Source of the DNA: DATIHQ01 sp035480535
GTDB lineage: Bacteria > Chlamydiota > Chlamydiia > Chlamydiales > SM23-39
Direction: 5' to 3'
Assembly: GCA_035480535.1 (NCBI GenBank)
Contig: DATIHQ010000001.1
Location: 1-64,000, forward strand
Length of the DNA: 64,000 nt
Of this stretch, positions 26,496-34,538 are shown one piece after another. A program made the translations under genes and the position numbers. Position 1 is the first letter of the stretch, and each line of letters opens with the position of its first letter. The notes beneath the pieces are model-generated. The model saw nothing but the letters and a program-made list of their open reading frames with translations, did no database searches and was not told the origin of the DNA.

Positions 26496-26783
26496 ATGAA
26501 CCAAGAACTGAAGATTTTTGCGATAAAGTTTCTCGGGATGCTCCTCGCTGCCCCCATTGTTGGATGGGGCATAATGATCTGCGCTGAGAAGTGTGAGAAA
26601 TCCTGGAAAACAAATAATCGGAGAAAAAAATGGTTGGCTTCATGTGGGTTATTCTTATTACTGGCCACCGTGGAGTTTGGGGGCCGCGGGGGGCGAAGCC
26701 GCCCGACGGTTTGTTGGGGGTGCGGGGGCGCCAGCCCCGACACTTTCAGATCTCATAATTCAGATTTCAGATTTAGTAATTGA
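26496..26783 (+). CDS. small membrane protein whose 3' end runs into repeat A2
   Basis: 95 residues. Two hydrophobic segments (about 6-27, IFAIKFLGMLLAAPIVGWGI; and 46-58, CGLFLLLATVEF). TTGAGGTGAAT before the ATG at 26496 is a good binding site. From about residue 62 the frame reads GC-rich repeat DNA (GGRGGRSRPT, then CGGASPDTF) and ends NSDFRFSN just past the inverted arm, so the natural C-terminus seems to have been replaced. It overlaps the tamB stop on the opposite strand by 11 bp. It may be a decaying gene. Confidence 0.5.
   Translation: MNQELKIFAIKFLGMLLAAPIVGWGIMICAEKCEKSWKTNNRRKKWLASCGLFLLLATVEFGGRGGRSRPTVCWGCGGASPDTFRSHNSDFRFSN
26684..26774. repeat. half element, family A copy 2
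   Basis: The GC-rich block (GGGGGTGCGGGGGCGCCAGC, 26716-26735) followed by the right arm TCTCATAATTCAGATTTCAG (26751-26770). No left arm is visible, so this is a truncated copy. It lies between the small membrane protein and tamB; the tamB stop codon (26773-26775) overlaps the end of the arm. Confidence 0.75.
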
Positions 26784-29700
26784 GCGTCCACTTAAAGGTA
26801 AACTTGCCTTGCTCTTCTTGCTGGAGCGATTCGGCTTGGAAGACAAAGTTGTCTTTGATCTCCACTTGGACGCTGGCGTTGATGTTGCTGTCTTCGGCGC
26901 CTTGGGAGAAGTTGACGATGACTCCTTCGGCGGCGTATTTGCCGGTTTGAATGGAAACGGTTTCGTTTCCGTCGATGCCGGGAGGGCCGATGATGCGGAG
27001 GCGGTCGAGGCCGAGGGCGCGGCGGGTGCTTTCCATAATGTCAGGGCCTTCGCCGACGAGCGAGGTGAGGGAGGTGGCGAGTTGGAGCGCTTGATAGCCG
27101 GTGAGTTCTGAAAGGTCTTGCCCAAAGAGGAGGTAGGACATAATGGTGCTGAGGGGGAGGGGGGGCGTGGATTGGAGCGAGACTTGGGGCGCGTTGAGGG
27201 GGCCTTTGAGGCGCGCGGTGATGAGAATTCCCTTTTGAGTGGTAGCGCCGGCAAGATTGAGATAGGGCATTTCATGCTCCTTGCCAGTGAGGGAGAGGGT
27301 GCCCTCTGTAAGCGTGAAGGTGCGGGAGGAAAAGTTAAATTCACCGGCGATGAGTTCGAGATTGCCTTGGGCGGCGATCTCAGTGAAGGTGCCGCCGACA
27401 TGAAAGTCTCCTTTCCACTCCGAATCGAGGCCGCGGCCCGAGATGAAAATGTGATCGGGAGCGGTGAGGTGAAGGTCGAGGTTGAAGGGATAGGGATGGA
27501 AATCGTCGGATTCGGGGGGGACGATGGGGCGAGAGGGGTTGCGATAGATGACTTGGAGGTTGGGGAGAGGACGAGGAATGTGGTCGGGAATGGTGAGGCG
27601 GCTCTCTGCAACGTTGACATTTCCTGTGGCGAGGGCGGCATCGCTGTTTCCTTGGATGTTGATTTTTCCATTGGCAATGGCTGTGACGAGATCGATGTCG
27701 ACGAAATTGAGGTTGCGGAACGAGAGGTCGAAGCGGAAGGGGAAAAACTCTCTGGGGATGAGGTGGATTTCTCCGACGGCTGTGAGAATGCCGCCGCCTG
27801 TCATATCTTCAGCGGTTAAGCTGCGGAGATAAAGGGTTTGTTTTTCAGCGAGCCAATCGGCGCGGATGTTTTTGAGCTCTGTTCCCGTATAATAGTTTTG
27901 GTAGATTCCATTTTCAAACTGGCAGCGCCCTTCGAGAAGGGGGCGATAGAGCGTGTTGGAGAATTTTAGATCGCAAATGCAGATGCCCTCCAAGCGGTGA
28001 GTGCCGAGATCGAAGAAATCGAGGAAGTCTTGGATGGGGCCATTGAGGAGGATCTGTCCTTTGGCGTTTTTTTCGGGGAGAACGGCGGCTTCAAAAGGCC
28101 AAATGGAGAGGTGGATGGGGATGGAAGCATCTAAATTGAGAAGAGGCGCATTGCGCGCGATGAGATTTGCCTTAAAATTCAGGCGGTCTCGATCGAAATG
28201 CCCCTCTAATTTTCCCGAAGCATTGAGCTTGCCCGTCTCATTGATCGATTCCACTTCCATCTGCTCGATGGAGGCGATGAGATCTCCATTGAGTTGTTCC
28301 TTTTCTTCCACAAGGGTTGTTTCTAGATTGATCCGCCCTGCAATGGAGACTTCGAGGGGATTGACGGAGAGAATATCGAGGGGAAGTTGATTGAGTTTTA
28401 GATGGGCATCGGTGTGGTCTCCCTTTCGATTGACCATGGCAAAAAGAGAGGCTTTTTCAAACCCAATTTCAAGATCGGTGAGGCGGAAAATGTCTGGAGA
28501 GAATTCAAAACTCACGGGGGATTTTAAAGCGAAGGGGTGTTTGTAATAGTAGCCATTCCAATCTTGAATCACGGCGAGAAAATCAGGCTCCTGATAGTGC
28601 CAATAGCCATTCATATGCACCTCGAGCGGGTGCTTCCAAGTCCCTTCGCCAAAGAAACGGAAAGGCCAATTTTCCCCTTCATTCGACGTTTCTAAACTCG
28701 CCGATTCGAGCTCTAGTGTTTTCCACTTAAATCGCTCAAAATCGAGATAGAGGTTTCCTTGCAATTCATGGAAGGGGTTAATGAGATCGGAATAGAGAGA
28801 AACTTTTTGGCTATAGATTTGCCCATAATAGAAATCGGTGAAAATCCCATCGAAACGGAGACCTTGTTTCTCTTCCAGAGGCATCCATTCGAGTTTGGCC
28901 TTGAGAGTGCCATAAAAATCGGGGTAGGGGAGATGGAGCGCTTGCAGATTCTCGGCAGCGATTTCTTGAGTTCCAATGAGCATTCCATCGGGGCTTATTT
29001 CTAAGTTGCCTTTTCCTTCTGCGTAGGGGCCTTTGACTTCAAGCGTGGGGAGATAAAGAGGAGCGCCATCGGCCCAGGAGAAGTTGCTTTTTGCTTGCCA
29101 TTCCTCTCCATAGATTTTGGCAAAAGCTTCGCCAGTTCCCTCAAGTGCGCTATTTTTCCAAAGAGCATCGATATTTCCGCGGAGTGAATGGGAGGGGATT
29201 TGGATTGTGCCGGTGGCTCTCAACGCATTTTCTTCTGGGACGACGTGAAGGTAGGCAAACATGCGCCCGGGAAAAAAGGCGGGGAGAAGATGATCCGATT
29301 CAATTTGCCCTGTCGCTTCTTGCAAATGGAAAGTGGGATCAAAGGTCGCTTTGGCTTTTGCATTGAGGAGATCGCTTCGCGCCGATAGATTGGAAATGAG
29401 GAATTGTCCTTGGTTGTTTCTTTGGAAGCGCCCCGCAAAAGTCCATTCTCTTTCCAGCTGGAAAGGGACAGAGCGGGGGGTGATCGTTCCCTGGATTTTT
29501 CCTTGCAGGATTGTTCCTTTGCCTGTGCCGGTAAAATGGGTTTTAAGAGAAGCGTCAAATGGGGCTGTAATATCAAGAGATTTAAGGGTAGTGAGATTGA
29601 GATCGCCGCGCCACTGCAGGGTTCCATCTTTTTGGATCAAGAGGACGAGGTGGCTCGTATCATTGGGAAACTCAGGCCGCGAGGCGCGCACATCGAGAAA

Positions 29701-30141
29701 ACGAGTTCGTTTGCCTAATTTTAGGCGCCCCTCGAAATTTGCAGTGAAATAGTTGGGAATGGCGACATTTAAGAGACGAAAGTACTCTACATAGAGGTTG
29801 AGATCTTGCTTTAAGTCCGGTTTCCCTTTCCAAGTAATCCCATCGGCATAGAGATGAAGGAAAGCGACCTCCCGTTTCAATAGGCGGAAAAGCGAGAGTT
29901 CCAGATCGATGGTTTGGACAGTGATTTCAAGATCCTCTTTTTTGATGAAGACATTTTGTAAAACCAGACGATTGGGCAAAGTTCCATCGATATGGCCTAC
30001 ATCGACTTGAAAGCCGCTTCTTTGCAAGGCATCGCTCAAAAGCGTTTTTGCTTTTTCTCTTCCCCATTCGCTGCGGAGTACCGCGACCAGGCCGCCGAAG
30101 AGAGAGAGGATGAGGAGGATGGCAATGGCTAATTTTCTCAT
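26773..30141 (-). CDS. tamB: TamB-family (DUF490) envelope protein
   Basis: 1122 residues. One N-terminal anchor helix (LAIAILLILSLFGGLVAVL) is followed by a long beta-repeat body typical of TamB/AsmA-like bridge proteins and a C-terminal DUF490 domain (about 780-1122; LYLRSLTAEDMTGGG at its start, PPLPLSTIMSYLLFGQDLSE and LGLDRLRI later). The family spans the periplasm and, with TamA, serves outer-membrane biogenesis or lipid transport. The ATG overlaps the tamA stop by one base (TGATG). The C-terminus ends FKWTLNY, as expected for the terminal beta strand. Confidence 0.9.
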   Translation of the reverse strand: MRKLAIAILLILSLFGGLVAVLRSEWGREKAKTLLSDALQRSGFQVDVGHIDGTLPNRLVLQNVFIKKEDLEITVQTIDLELSLFRLLKREVAFLHLYADGITWKGKPDLKQDLNLYVEYFRLLNVAIPNYFTANFEGRLKLGKRTRFLDVRASRPEFPNDTSHLVLLIQKDGTLQWRGDLNLTTLKSLDITAPFDASLKTHFTGTGKGTILQGKIQGTITPRSVPFQLEREWTFAGRFQRNNQGQFLISNLSARSDLLNAKAKATFDPTFHLQEATGQIESDHLLPAFFPGRMFAYLHVVPEENALRATGTIQIPSHSLRGNIDALWKNSALEGTGEAFAKIYGEEWQAKSNFSWADGAPLYLPTLEVKGPYAEGKGNLEISPDGMLIGTQEIAAENLQALHLPYPDFYGTLKAKLEWMPLEEKQGLRFDGIFTDFYYGQIYSQKVSLYSDLINPFHELQGNLYLDFERFKWKTLELESASLETSNEGENWPFRFFGEGTWKHPLEVHMNGYWHYQEPDFLAVIQDWNGYYYKHPFALKSPVSFEFSPDIFRLTDLEIGFEKASLFAMVNRKGDHTDAHLKLNQLPLDILSVNPLEVSIAGRINLETTLVEEKEQLNGDLIASIEQMEVESINETGKLNASGKLEGHFDRDRLNFKANLIARNAPLLNLDASIPIHLSIWPFEAAVLPEKNAKGQILLNGPIQDFLDFFDLGTHRLEGICICDLKFSNTLYRPLLEGRCQFENGIYQNYYTGTELKNIRADWLAEKQTLYLRSLTAEDMTGGGILTAVGEIHLIPREFFPFRFDLSFRNLNFVDIDLVTAIANGKINIQGNSDAALATGNVNVAESRLTIPDHIPRPLPNLQVIYRNPSRPIVPPESDDFHPYPFNLDLHLTAPDHIFISGRGLDSEWKGDFHVGGTFTEIAAQGNLELIAGEFNFSSRTFTLTEGTLSLTGKEHEMPYLNLAGATTQKGILITARLKGPLNAPQVSLQSTPPLPLSTIMSYLLFGQDLSELTGYQALQLATSLTSLVGEGPDIMESTRRALGLDRLRIIGPPGIDGNETVSIQTGKYAAEGVIVNFSQGAEDSNINASVQVEIKDNFVFQAESLQQEEQGKFTFKWTLNY

Positions 30142-31892
30142 CAGAATGATTGTCCTATCGATGCATAAATTCTATAGAAGGGATCGACCCCTTTGCGCCG
30201 ATCGAGGGGGAATCCAACATCTGCGCGCAGTGGACCAAAAAAGGTAAAATAACGCAAGCCCACGCCGACGGATTTAAACCACTTTGCATCGACTTGGGGG
30301 ATTTCTTCCAAGGTCACCGTTCCAAAATCGGCGAAGGGGACGATCCCAATGGTTTTAGTGATCCGGAAACGAGTTTCAACGGTGGTGAAAATGGCCGACC
30401 TGCCGCCGAGAGGTTTCTTCTTGCGCCCAAGCGGGCTGACTGTTTTATAGCGATAGCCGCGCAAATCATCTTCTGAGCCGCCGAGAAAAAGTTTAGTGAG
30501 GGGAATGTTGTGCTGTCTCGCGCCGGCAATCGATCCCAGCTGTGCGCGGAGCGCCAAGACAACGCGATCTGTCCCGATCGGAATATAAAAACAGCTTGTG
30601 AAGACTTGTCTCACAAAGTGCTGGTTTCCATGTTCCAGCGATTGAAAGGGGATCGCTTGGTAGACGATCGACATTCCCCTCGTCGGGTTGAGGAGATCAT
30701 TGGCCGTGTTGTATTTCCCCATGATCGGGAGACCAATAATCAGGTAAGTGCCATTTGAGGCGCTATCGGCGATATTGATGTGGTCGATTTCAAGGCCGGC
30801 GAGAATAGTTCTCTTTGAATCGATCTTTCGCTCAATGTAGTTGGCCACCCAATAGCTGAAGGCGATGTAGGCATGGATACTTTCGCGGCTGATTCCCACG
30901 AGTGCGCGGTACGATTGATCAAAGCTGAGAAAATCGAGTTTTTTGTAGGTGAGGACGCCAGATAGATTGCGCTGGGAAAATTCCCCATCTAAACTGACGA
31001 TTTCTCCCATCCCGCGCACGTTTCGATGGGTCCATCCAAAACAGCCCCCAAATCCATCGACTGTAGCATAAAAGACTCCCAAACTAAATTGTCGATGCCT
31101 CGCCTCAGTGACTTTTAATTTCATTGGAAGCTCCCCTAAGGGATCGATTTTTTCCTCATGAGAAATCAACACGGAGCTAAATAAATCGCTATTTAAAAGG
31201 CGCCTTTGCGTTTCTTCTACTGAATCGGGGTTATAAATTTCCCCTTCTTTCCAAGCCAGTTTTCGCGAAACAAATCGGGGCTTAACCGTTTTTAATCCAA
31301 AAAGAGTAACGGGGCCAAATTTGGAAAGGGGCCCTTCCATAATGCAGGCGGCGCCTTTCACATCTTTTTCGGCCATATCGACCTCTACGCGCCGCTTTTC
31401 GACGCTTGCCAGAGGATAGCCGCAGCGGGAAAGTTCGGTCAAGAGCTGCAATTCTGCATTTACAATGTTTGCGGCAAGGGCGGGCTCTCCCAGTTCCAGG
31501 CCCAATGTATCGGGCGTGAATGGGCAGCAATTGGGAACGGCGGCTAACTCTGTGCAATCGCCATGATAGACTTCATAGGAGGTCAATTTATACTGCAGTC
31601 CCGGATGAATGAAGAGAAAAACTTGGGCGGTATCTTTTTCAATGCGGATATCAGAAGTGACGGTTGCATCGTAATAGGCGTAGGCGCGGAGCACTTTCAA
31701 GATGGCGGGGATATCTGAGGCGGTGCGGTAGCGCAGGCCATTGATCGATCGAGGGGGACGCTCTTGCAGCGTCACGAGCTCTGAAACATCGAAGATCGAC
31801 TTCAGCACTTTCTGATCTGCAATGCCCACAATATTGATCTCATAAGGAATTGCGGCGGCAATAATAGGCACCAATAAACATAAAAATCGCAT
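30141..31892 (-). CDS. tamA: TamA-like Omp85-family outer-membrane protein
   Basis: 583 residues: an N-terminal signal (MRFLCLLVPIIAAAIP), POTRA-like modules up to about residue 250 (VEKRRVEVDMAEKDVKGAAC), then a 16-strand-type barrel with GDRKG-like FPLDRRKGVDPFYRI near the end and a terminal Phe (ASIGQSF), the outer-membrane insertion signature. The motif LFLGGSEDDLRGYRYKTVSP is the Omp85 loop-6 type (usual VRGY/F is LRGY here). It is coupled to tamB. The 65-bp gap to hemL must hold divergent promoters. Confidence 0.88.
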   Translation of the reverse strand: MRFLCLLVPIIAAAIPYEINIVGIADQKVLKSIFDVSELVTLQERPPRSINGLRYRTASDIPAILKVLRAYAYYDATVTSDIRIEKDTAQVFLFIHPGLQYKLTSYEVYHGDCTELAAVPNCCPFTPDTLGLELGEPALAANIVNAELQLLTELSRCGYPLASVEKRRVEVDMAEKDVKGAACIMEGPLSKFGPVTLFGLKTVKPRFVSRKLAWKEGEIYNPDSVEETQRRLLNSDLFSSVLISHEEKIDPLGELPMKLKVTEARHRQFSLGVFYATVDGFGGCFGWTHRNVRGMGEIVSLDGEFSQRNLSGVLTYKKLDFLSFDQSYRALVGISRESIHAYIAFSYWVANYIERKIDSKRTILAGLEIDHINIADSASNGTYLIIGLPIMGKYNTANDLLNPTRGMSIVYQAIPFQSLEHGNQHFVRQVFTSCFYIPIGTDRVVLALRAQLGSIAGARQHNIPLTKLFLGGSEDDLRGYRYKTVSPLGRKKKPLGGRSAIFTTVETRFRITKTIGIVPFADFGTVTLEEIPQVDAKWFKSVGVGLRYFTFFGPLRADVGFPLDRRKGVDPFYRIYASIGQSF

Positions 31893-31957
31893 AGCTCAAT
31901 ACTGCCGGAAGAAAATCACTACGTCAAAAAAAATCTGCATGCTATGATAGCTCGCCT

Positions 31958-33244
31958 ATGAGAAGTAAGTCAGAAATAATTTATCAAAAGTCGTGCGAGG
32001 TGATGCCGGGAGGGGTGAGCTCTCCTGTTCGATCGTTTAAAGGGCTTGGACTTTCTCCTTTGATTGCCGAATCGGGGGCGGGGGATTTGATTCGCGATGC
32101 CGATGGAAAAGAATATATCGATTTTTGCATGAGCTGGGGACCATTGATTTTAGGCCATGCGCATCCCCGTGTCGTCAAAGCCGCCTGCGAGCAAATGGCC
32201 AAAGGCTCCTCTTTTGGCATTGCCACCGAAGTGGAGCAGCAGCTCGCCTCGAAAATTATCAGTCTCATCCCATCAGTTGAGAAAATCCGCTTTGTCAACT
32301 CAGGAACGGAGGCGGGGATGACCGCGCTCAGGCTTGCGCGGGGATTTACAGAGCGGCCCAAAATCATTAAATTTACAGGGCATTATCATGGCCATAGCGA
32401 TGGCCTTTTGATTCAGGCGGGATCGGGAGTCGCCAGCCTAAATCCCATCGCCACATCGAAAGGAGTCAACCTAAGCACAATCGCCGATACCCTTTGTTTT
32501 CCCTTTAATGATTTTCAGGCCATTCGCTCTTTTTTCCGCACCAGTCCGATCGCCTCTCAAGTCGCAGCGGTGATTGTAGAGCCAGTGGCTGGAAATATGG
32601 GCGTTGTCCCTCCTGAGCCGGGATTTTTGGAACTCTTGCGCGAAGAAACCGCGCGCTGCGGCGCCTTGCTTATCTTTGATGAGGTGATCACCGGCTTTCG
32701 CGTGGGATTAACGGGGGCTCAAGGACTCTATCGCATCGATCCCGATCTCACCTGTTTTGGCAAAGTGATCGGCGCTGGTTTCCCAGTGGCTGCGGTGGGC
32801 GGCAAGGCGAAAATTCTCGATTGCCTCGCGCCGCTCGGCCAGGTTTATCAAGCGGGGACGCTTTCCGGCAATCCTGTCGCCATCCGCGCCGGACTGGAAA
32901 TGCTTACCCTCATCGAGGCAAAAGGGTTTTATGAAAAGCTTTTGGAAAAAACAAACCGTTTCACCCAGCCCATTCAAGAGGTGATCGAGCGAAAGAATGC
33001 CTGTCTGCAGCAAGTGGGATCGATGTTTACCCTCTTTTTAGGGGTGAAAAAAGTGCGCTGCAAAGAAGATTTAAAAGGCTTGGATGAGCCTCTTTTTGCC
33101 CAATTTTTCCGCTATCTCTTTGAGCGGGGCATTTATATTCCCCCCTCATCGAATGAGAGTTGGTTTCTCTCCAGCGCCCACACAGATGCGCATATCGATT
33201 ATGCCGCTAAAACCATCTGTTCTTTTCTTGAAGAGGCTTTATGA
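31958..33244 (+). CDS. hemL: glutamate-1-semialdehyde 2,1-aminomutase HemL
   Basis: 428 residues, full length. Converts glutamate-1-semialdehyde to 5-aminolevulinate in heme biosynthesis by the C5 pathway. Landmarks are VRFVNSGTEAGMTALRLAR, FDEVITGFR and the PLP lysine, about residue 269, in TCFGKVIGAGFPVAAVGG. A TATGAT box (31943-31948) lies 10 bp before the ATG; I see no good -35. It overlaps the next gene by four bases (ATGA). The family is present in Chlamydiae. Confidence 0.95.
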   Translation: MRSKSEIIYQKSCEVMPGGVSSPVRSFKGLGLSPLIAESGAGDLIRDADGKEYIDFCMSWGPLILGHAHPRVVKAACEQMAKGSSFGIATEVEQQLASKIISLIPSVEKIRFVNSGTEAGMTALRLARGFTERPKIIKFTGHYHGHSDGLLIQAGSGVASLNPIATSKGVNLSTIADTLCFPFNDFQAIRSFFRTSPIASQVAAVIVEPVAGNMGVVPPEPGFLELLREETARCGALLIFDEVITGFRVGLTGAQGLYRIDPDLTCFGKVIGAGFPVAAVGGKAKILDCLAPLGQVYQAGTLSGNPVAIRAGLEMLTLIEAKGFYEKLLEKTNRFTQPIQEVIERKNACLQQVGSMFTLFLGVKKVRCKEDLKGLDEPLFAQFFRYLFERGIYIPPSSNESWFLSSAHTDAHIDYAAKTICSFLEEAL

Positions 33245-33837
33245 TTTGCCATCTTTGCGCCTGTAGCAATAAAGAAACGACCGAGGAACTTCCCCCTGGA
33301 TGGAAAAAAGCTCTGGTTACCTTTACCCACACCGATGATTTTGAAGACAAACGGATTGAAGTCATCCATCCAGACGGAGAAACTCGCTATCAAGATGAAC
33401 CAATGCATACAACCGCGCAGAAATGCGCTCTATTGGTTCTTGGGATTCCTTTCTACTTCATCGCTTATGTAGCCCTTCATCTTGCGCGCATCCCTCTTGT
33501 GGCTATAGCGACGATCTTTGTTTCGATACGGGAAGTTCCCAAAAGCATCGCCATGAATATTTGGGCCATTGTTCGGGCTCCTTTTTATCTCATCGCAATG
33601 GAATTTGCCGCTATTTATGGCGTTTTCAAGCCGGAGGCGCGTGTGTTAATTGGAAACTATGAAGCTGCGCTGCATAAGGGAAAAACAAGAAGAGATGACA
33701 TCAATCATTATAAGGAAACGAATCTTCTCCGCGCACTGGTTGAGAAGGACTTTCCCTACACACTCTTTTTGGCCTACTGCATGCAACCTTTAGGCAAGCT
33801 AACCGATCCCAATATCAAGTCTTGGGACCATCAATAA
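33241..33837 (+). CDS. hypothetical membrane protein coupled to hemL
   Basis: 198 residues with a Cys-rich start (MICHLCACSNKE) and two hydrophobic segments at about 61-83 (CALLVLGIPFYFIAYVALHL) and 87-120 (PLVAIATIFVSI, then APFYLIAMEFAAIYG). It ends in a soluble tail. Its ATG lies in the hemL stop, so it is translationally coupled to hemL. No known family; the coupling suggests a conserved operon partner, but no role in heme synthesis can be claimed. The stop codon's last base is the first base of repeat C2. Confidence 0.7.
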   Translation: MICHLCACSNKETTEELPPGWKKALVTFTHTDDFEDKRIEVIHPDGETRYQDEPMHTTAQKCALLVLGIPFYFIAYVALHLARIPLVAIATIFVSIREVPKSIAMNIWAIVRAPFYLIAMEFAAIYGVFKPEARVLIGNYEAALHKGKTRRDDINHYKETNLLRALVEKDFPYTLFLAYCMQPLGKLTDPNIKSWDHQ

Positions 33838-34086
33838 TACCGCTCGTGATCCAAGAATCGATTCTGACGGCGTCGGGCAGCCACTAAATTTGAGCCCGCC
33901 TGCACCCCACCCCAAAGACGATGCGTCTTCGGGGACCCCGGCGCCCAACCTTTCAGGTTGAGCTGCAACGGCTGACCCCGAAAATGATGCATTTTCAGGG
34001 ACCCCAGCCTTTCGGCGCCGGCAGAGCCTGGCTCAAATTTAGGGCGCCTCCTTGTCATAATCCGATTCTTGGATCACTCTCGGTAT
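33837..34086. repeat. palindromic element, family C copy 2
   Basis: 250 bp with ATACCG at the left end and CGGTAT at the right. GTGATCCAAGAATCG (33846-33860) is perfectly complementary to CGATTCTTGGATCAC (34063-34077). The interior has further hairpins (ACCTTTCAGGTTGAG and GATGCATTTTCAGGGACCCC regions). The right 48 bp encode the final 15 residues and stop codon of the FliO-like gene. It accounts for the convergent gap 33838-34038. Confidence 0.9.
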
Positions 34087-34449
34087 AGTTTCGATTTTCT
34101 TCACTTCTAGGTGGGATTCGGCGATCAAAACTTTTTTATTTTCCACTTCGATTAGATAGAGCATTGTCTTTGGGCTGATCATTCTCTTTTCAAGAATTTG
34201 AATTGATTGTTCCCCCACTCCTTTTTGAAGCCGCTGTTGAATCAATCTTCGCAAAAACCAAAAGCTGCCGAACAATAAGACAATGAAGGCGATGAGAGTT
34301 AAAAACATTTTAATGAACGCAGTTCCATAATCGCCAGGCGGGATCTGCGTCAGAGTTTCTAAAGAACTCTGCGGATCGACGGCGGTCAATTCACCCGTTT
34401 CATTGGGAATATAGACAGAAGCAGTGGCAAGCCAAAGAAACATACCCAT
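34039..34449 (-). CDS. fliO: FliO-like membrane protein
   Basis: 136 residues. One membrane helix (about 48-66, LTLIAFIVLLFGSFWFL) after a short extracytoplasmic N-terminus (MGMFLWLATASVYIPNE), followed by a small cytoplasmic domain. The segment QILEKRMISPKTMLYLIEVE then KKVLIAES is the pattern of FliO/FliZ export-gate accessory proteins. Chlamydiae lack flagella but retain flagellar-type and type III secretion parts, so a secretion role is plausible. The last 15 residues (IPRVIQESDYDKEAP) and the stop are supplied by repeat C2. ATGs at 34449 and 34443 are both usable. Confidence 0.7.
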   Translation of the reverse strand: MGMFLWLATASVYIPNETGELTAVDPQSSLETLTQIPPGDYGTAFIKMFLTLIAFIVLLFGSFWFLRRLIQQRLQKGVGEQSIQILEKRMISPKTMLYLIEVENKKVLIAESHLEVKKIETIPRVIQESDYDKEAP

Positions 34450-34482
34450 TACTATGAGAATTCATCTAATTCTTCGCAAAAG

Positions 34483-34515
34483 AAAAAACCCGCGGGGAAA
34501 GCCCCACGGGTTTTT
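34483..34515 (-). terminator. rho-independent terminator of the Ala-rich gene
   Basis: ACCCGCGGGG and CCCCACGGGT form a GC-rich stem with a short loop; reading on the minus strand it is followed by a run of T. It lies 24 bp after the stop of the Ala-rich gene (34539). Confidence 0.85.
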
Positions 34516-34538
34516 GTCTACGGATAACTGCATCCGCA

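Noticed and set aside
27118..27819. 233-codon frame opposite tamB
   Set aside because: Low-quality composition (Glu/Gly/Val) and no binding site; shadow of the conserved tamB 3' half.
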